DNA of 64,000 bases from DASSKK01 sp035690495 (GTDB lineage: Bacteria; Actinomycetota; Actinomycetes; Propionibacteriales; Nocardioidaceae), in NCBI GenBank assembly GCA_035690495.1, contig DASSKK010000089.1, positions 33,832-97,831 on the forward strand. The letters are read 5' to 3'. Position numbers and translations under genes: made by a program. Shown one piece after another: positions 62,145 through 64,000 of this stretch (the first letter of the stretch is position 1; every line of letters begins with the position of its first letter). Under the pieces are notes generated by a model. That model was not told the DNA's origin. It worked only from the letters and a program-made list of their open reading frames with translations, and did not search any database.

Positions 62145-62636
62145 TCATCCCTCGCTTTGCCCGCAACGCGCGGAAGTGCTGTGCGAACGCTCCGGGCCGC
62201 CCGGCAAGTCCGCTTGACGGGCGGGCCTCCTTGGTCGCCGGCGCCCGTCTGTTCGCCGGACCAGGGGCTCCTCGTCTTCTAGGGTGGTGGGTGTGCTGAC
62301 CCGCCGGACTGCCCGCTTCCGCGAGCTTGCCGAGGCGGTCGAGGTTCCGGGCACCCGGTCGGGGTTGGCGATCACCCACATCGGCATAACCCCGAGCGCG
62401 GCATAACAGAAGAACAGGAACACCAGCACGTTCACGAAGCCGAAACCAGGCCGAGCAGCCAGCTCGATGGCCAGGGCGGTCAGTCCGAGGTAGGCGGGTG
62501 TCGCTACCAGGGCGACGGGGACCGCCCTCTTGAGGCCGCTCGGCGTACGCAGCCAGTCGACTGTTCGGTTCGTGGGCATGTAGAAGCGGAGGTAGCCGCG
62601 GATCGCGGCGCTGAGGTGCCAGAGCGCGGTGAGCAT
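62145..62636 (-). CDS. small membrane protein ('sulfate permease'-like) with altered C-terminus
   Basis: A 163-residue frame. The first ~85 residues match a short actinobacterial membrane protein found beside relaxase genes: MLTALWHLSAAIRGYLRFYM, then GLKRAVPVALVATPAYLGLT and FVNVLVFLFFCYAAL. From about residue 77 the sequence passes through the right 28-bp repeat (62,381-62,408) and continues as a Ser/Arg-rich tail unlike the family. The native C-terminus was probably replaced when the element arrived. Confidence 0.6.
   Translation of the reverse strand: MLTALWHLSAAIRGYLRFYMPTNRTVDWLRTPSGLKRAVPVALVATPAYLGLTALAIELAARPGFGFVNVLVFLFFCYAALGVMPMWVIANPDRVPGTSTASASSRKRAVRRVSTPTTLEDEEPLVRRTDGRRRPRRPARQADLPGGPERSHSTSARCGQSEG
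62381..62408. repeat. right terminal inverted repeat
   Basis: A 28-bp sequence starting TCGGCATAACC and ending GCGGCATAACA. It is the inverted partner of 55,704-55,731, with the two GGCATAAC cores again 17 bp apart. It lies inside the reading frame of the small membrane-protein gene. Confidence 0.8.
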
Positions 62637-62747
62637 GGGATCTCCTTCGGTCGGGGCTCCGTCCCTCTCTACGCCCGAGAGCCGACACCAGACGCGGAAA
62701 ATCGCCCCTCCTGTGGACTCCCCGGCGAGAACCGCGCCTGTGTGCGG

Positions 62748-64000
62748 CTACGCGAGTGCCCGACCGTGCGATTCGAGCGCCTGGCTGCGCCCCTCCTGGG
62801 CGCTGGCGGCGTCGTCGGCGATGGATCGGGCACGACGGATGGCCTGCTCAGCGCGGGCGGCATCGAGCTTCTGCACGTCGGTCTTGGGCTCGCCAAGCAC
62901 CCTGCGCCCCTCCACTTGATAGCGGTCGCGGTAGGCGGCCACGGTCCTGACCTCGTGCAGCCAGCGACGCCGAGCGGCGGCGGTCGCCGGCGCAGTGCCG
63001 AGTCGCTTGAGCCACGCCGCTTTGTCCTCTACGGCCTTCTCGGCGAGCGTCATCGCCCGTTCTTCCATCAGGTCGGCGCGTTCGGTCAGCGCCGTGGACA
63101 TCTCCTCGTTCATCGCACCGTCGGCGACGGGGATCAGGCCGACGACCAGCTTCGCGGAGGGGCGGCGGCTGCCGCGCTTGGACTGGGCGGCCTTCTGGAG
63201 GCGGCTGATCAGGACGGCACCGATGTCCTCGGCGTCATCGAGTGACCGCCGGGCGACGAGGACTGGCAGGAGTCGGTCGACGTCGTGGTGGTTGGCCTCG
63301 GCCCGCCGCAGTTCGGCGGTGAGTGGGCCGAACGACTCCGAGGTCAGCACCTGTTCGACCTGGGCGTCAGTCAGTCCACTCCCCCGGATCGCTGCAACCC
63401 AACGGTCGCGCTGGGCGACCGCGCCGATGGTTTCGTACTCGGCAGCCAGTTGGGCGATGGAAGACCACCGCTCCTGCTCGGCCGCGATCATCTGGTGCGC
63501 GGAGAGCTCGCCTCCGATGTGCTGGAGGACGCCGTAGAGAACGGTGTGGGCGTTCACCTCGTCGGACTCTGAAGGGGCGTGGCCCTCGTCGGGCTTGTCG
63601 AGCGCGACGTAGGCGATGTTGGAGTCCCGGCCTCGGGTCATGGAGACGTAGAGGTTCTCCCGGGTGGTCGAGCCGGTCACCACGACATGTGAGGTGTCGA
63701 CGGTCAGGCCTTGGGCTCGGTGGGCGGTGACGGCATAGCCGAGGTCGACGTGCTCGGCGACGTACGCCGCAGGCAGGGTGATCGTGCCGCCGAAGTCGAC
63801 TCCGAGGCGCTGGCCCTGCATCGAGCCGTCCTTGTGGACGCGGGTGACGGTCCAGCGGTCACCGTTGCGGACCCAGCCGCCGCGCAGGGTGTGCAGGCGG
63901 CGGTCGTTGTGCCTGGTGATGACGAGGTCGCCCTCGGAGGCCTGGGTGCCGTCGGCAAGGTTGACCTCGATGTCACCGACGGGGTTTGCGACGATGCGGT
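62748..64000 (-). CDS. MobF-type relaxase/helicase (TraA-like), 5' end outside the window
   Basis: The C-terminal ~417 residues of a large conjugative relaxase. The visible helicase end has GDLVITRHNDRRLHTLRGG, then VDLGYAVTAHRAQGLTVDTS and TTRENLYVSMTRGRDSNIAY, the last motifs of the RecD/TraI-type helicase. A long charged C-terminal tail follows. MobF relaxases nick and unwind transferred DNA. The 3' end is complete (stop 62,748). It shows that the island is or was part of a conjugative or mobilisable element. Confidence 0.85.
   Translation of the reverse strand, partial: RIVANPVGDIEVNLADGTQASEGDLVITRHNDRRLHTLRGGWVRNGDRWTVTRVHKDGSMQGQRLGVDFGGTITLPAAYVAEHVDLGYAVTAHRAQGLTVDTSHVVVTGSTTRENLYVSMTRGRDSNIAYVALDKPDEGHAPSESDEVNAHTVLYGVLQHIGGELSAHQMIAAEQERWSSIAQLAAEYETIGAVAQRDRWVAAIRGSGLTDAQVEQVLTSESFGPLTAELRRAEANHHDVDRLLPVLVARRSLDDAEDIGAVLISRLQKAAQSKRGSRRPSAKLVVGLIPVADGAMNEEMSTALTERADLMEERAMTLAEKAVEDKAAWLKRLGTAPATAAARRRWLHEVRTVAAYRDRYQVEGRRVLGEPKTDVQKLDAARAEQAIRRARSIADDAASAQEGRSQALESHGRALA

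Larger units (their letters stand above)
55704..62408. mobile_element. putative composite RIT-type element with heat-shock cargo
   Basis: A 6.7-kb segment bounded by 28-bp inverted repeats that are identical at 25 of 28 positions. Each repeat has two TTATGCC cores 17 bp apart. Inside are an unknown gene, a small gene, Hsp20, a J-domain protein, an HspR-like regulator, a STAS protein, three tyrosine recombinases and a LapA-like protein. At the left end a TrlF-like gene is cut; at the right end a small membrane-protein gene has an atypical C-terminus. The unit is inferred from the repeats; direct target duplications were not identified. Confidence 0.6.

Overview
The window is high-GC DNA with dense, overlapping genes. 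It looks like an actinobacterial chromosome, most likely Nocardioidaceae or a relative (an inference from gene content, not a computed placement). Supporting markers are a KstR-type TetR regulator, a fadA2/fabG4/htdX locus arranged as in mycobacteria, a PAC2 protein, an actinobacterial aconitase, a LigB-type ATP-dependent ligase, DUF1707 and DUF222/HNH proteins. No tRNA, rRNA or CRISPR array was seen.

Positions 1-42,600 read mainly as chromosomal backbone. From the left: a methyltransferase; a berberine-bridge-type flavoprotein divergent from a LuxR regulator; a three-gene glycosyltransferase/methyltransferase/toroid-fold unit divergent from a KstR-like regulator with a KstR-type operator between them; a three-gene set suited to murein-peptide recycling (serine hydrolase, dipeptide epimerase, NlpC/P60 peptidase); a TerC protein behind a yybP-ykoY manganese riboswitch; UvrB; a VapBC pair; a cardiolipin-synthase-like PLD protein; an acyl-CoA ligase; an AlkA-like glycosylase; LigB; TetR plus MFS exporter; the fatty-acid locus (thiolase, FabG4, MaoC dehydratase, TesB); PAC2; DXS; and a long minus-strand run ending at aconitase. 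Upstream of aconitase is a DUF222/HNH pseudogene broken at two points, each carrying a near-perfect ~75-bp hairpin element.

Positions 42,600-64,000 are an accessory island. It holds a second PIN-domain toxin-antitoxin pair, a complete Wadjet (JetABCD) anti-plasmid operon whose SMC-like jetC gene is split by an apparent one-base frameshift, a transposase remnant, an AbiE-like two-gene unit, a DUF4192 protein, a NERD nuclease-like protein and the 3' end of a TrlF-like ATPase. A dispersed repeat family (three clear copies and one partial) sits between these modules.

From 55,704 to 62,408 lies what appears to be a mobile unit built around a recombinase-in-trio (RIT) element: three overlapping tyrosine recombinases. 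The unit is bounded by 28-bp inverted repeats (25/28 identical), each holding two TTATGCC cores 17 bp apart; single cores also flank the recombinase trio. Its cargo is a heat-shock module (Hsp20, J-domain protein, HspR-like MerR regulator, STAS protein), a LapA-like membrane protein and small unknowns. The genes touching both ends are truncated or altered. The window ends inside a MobF/TraA-type relaxase-helicase gene, so the island probably belongs to, or absorbed, a conjugative element.
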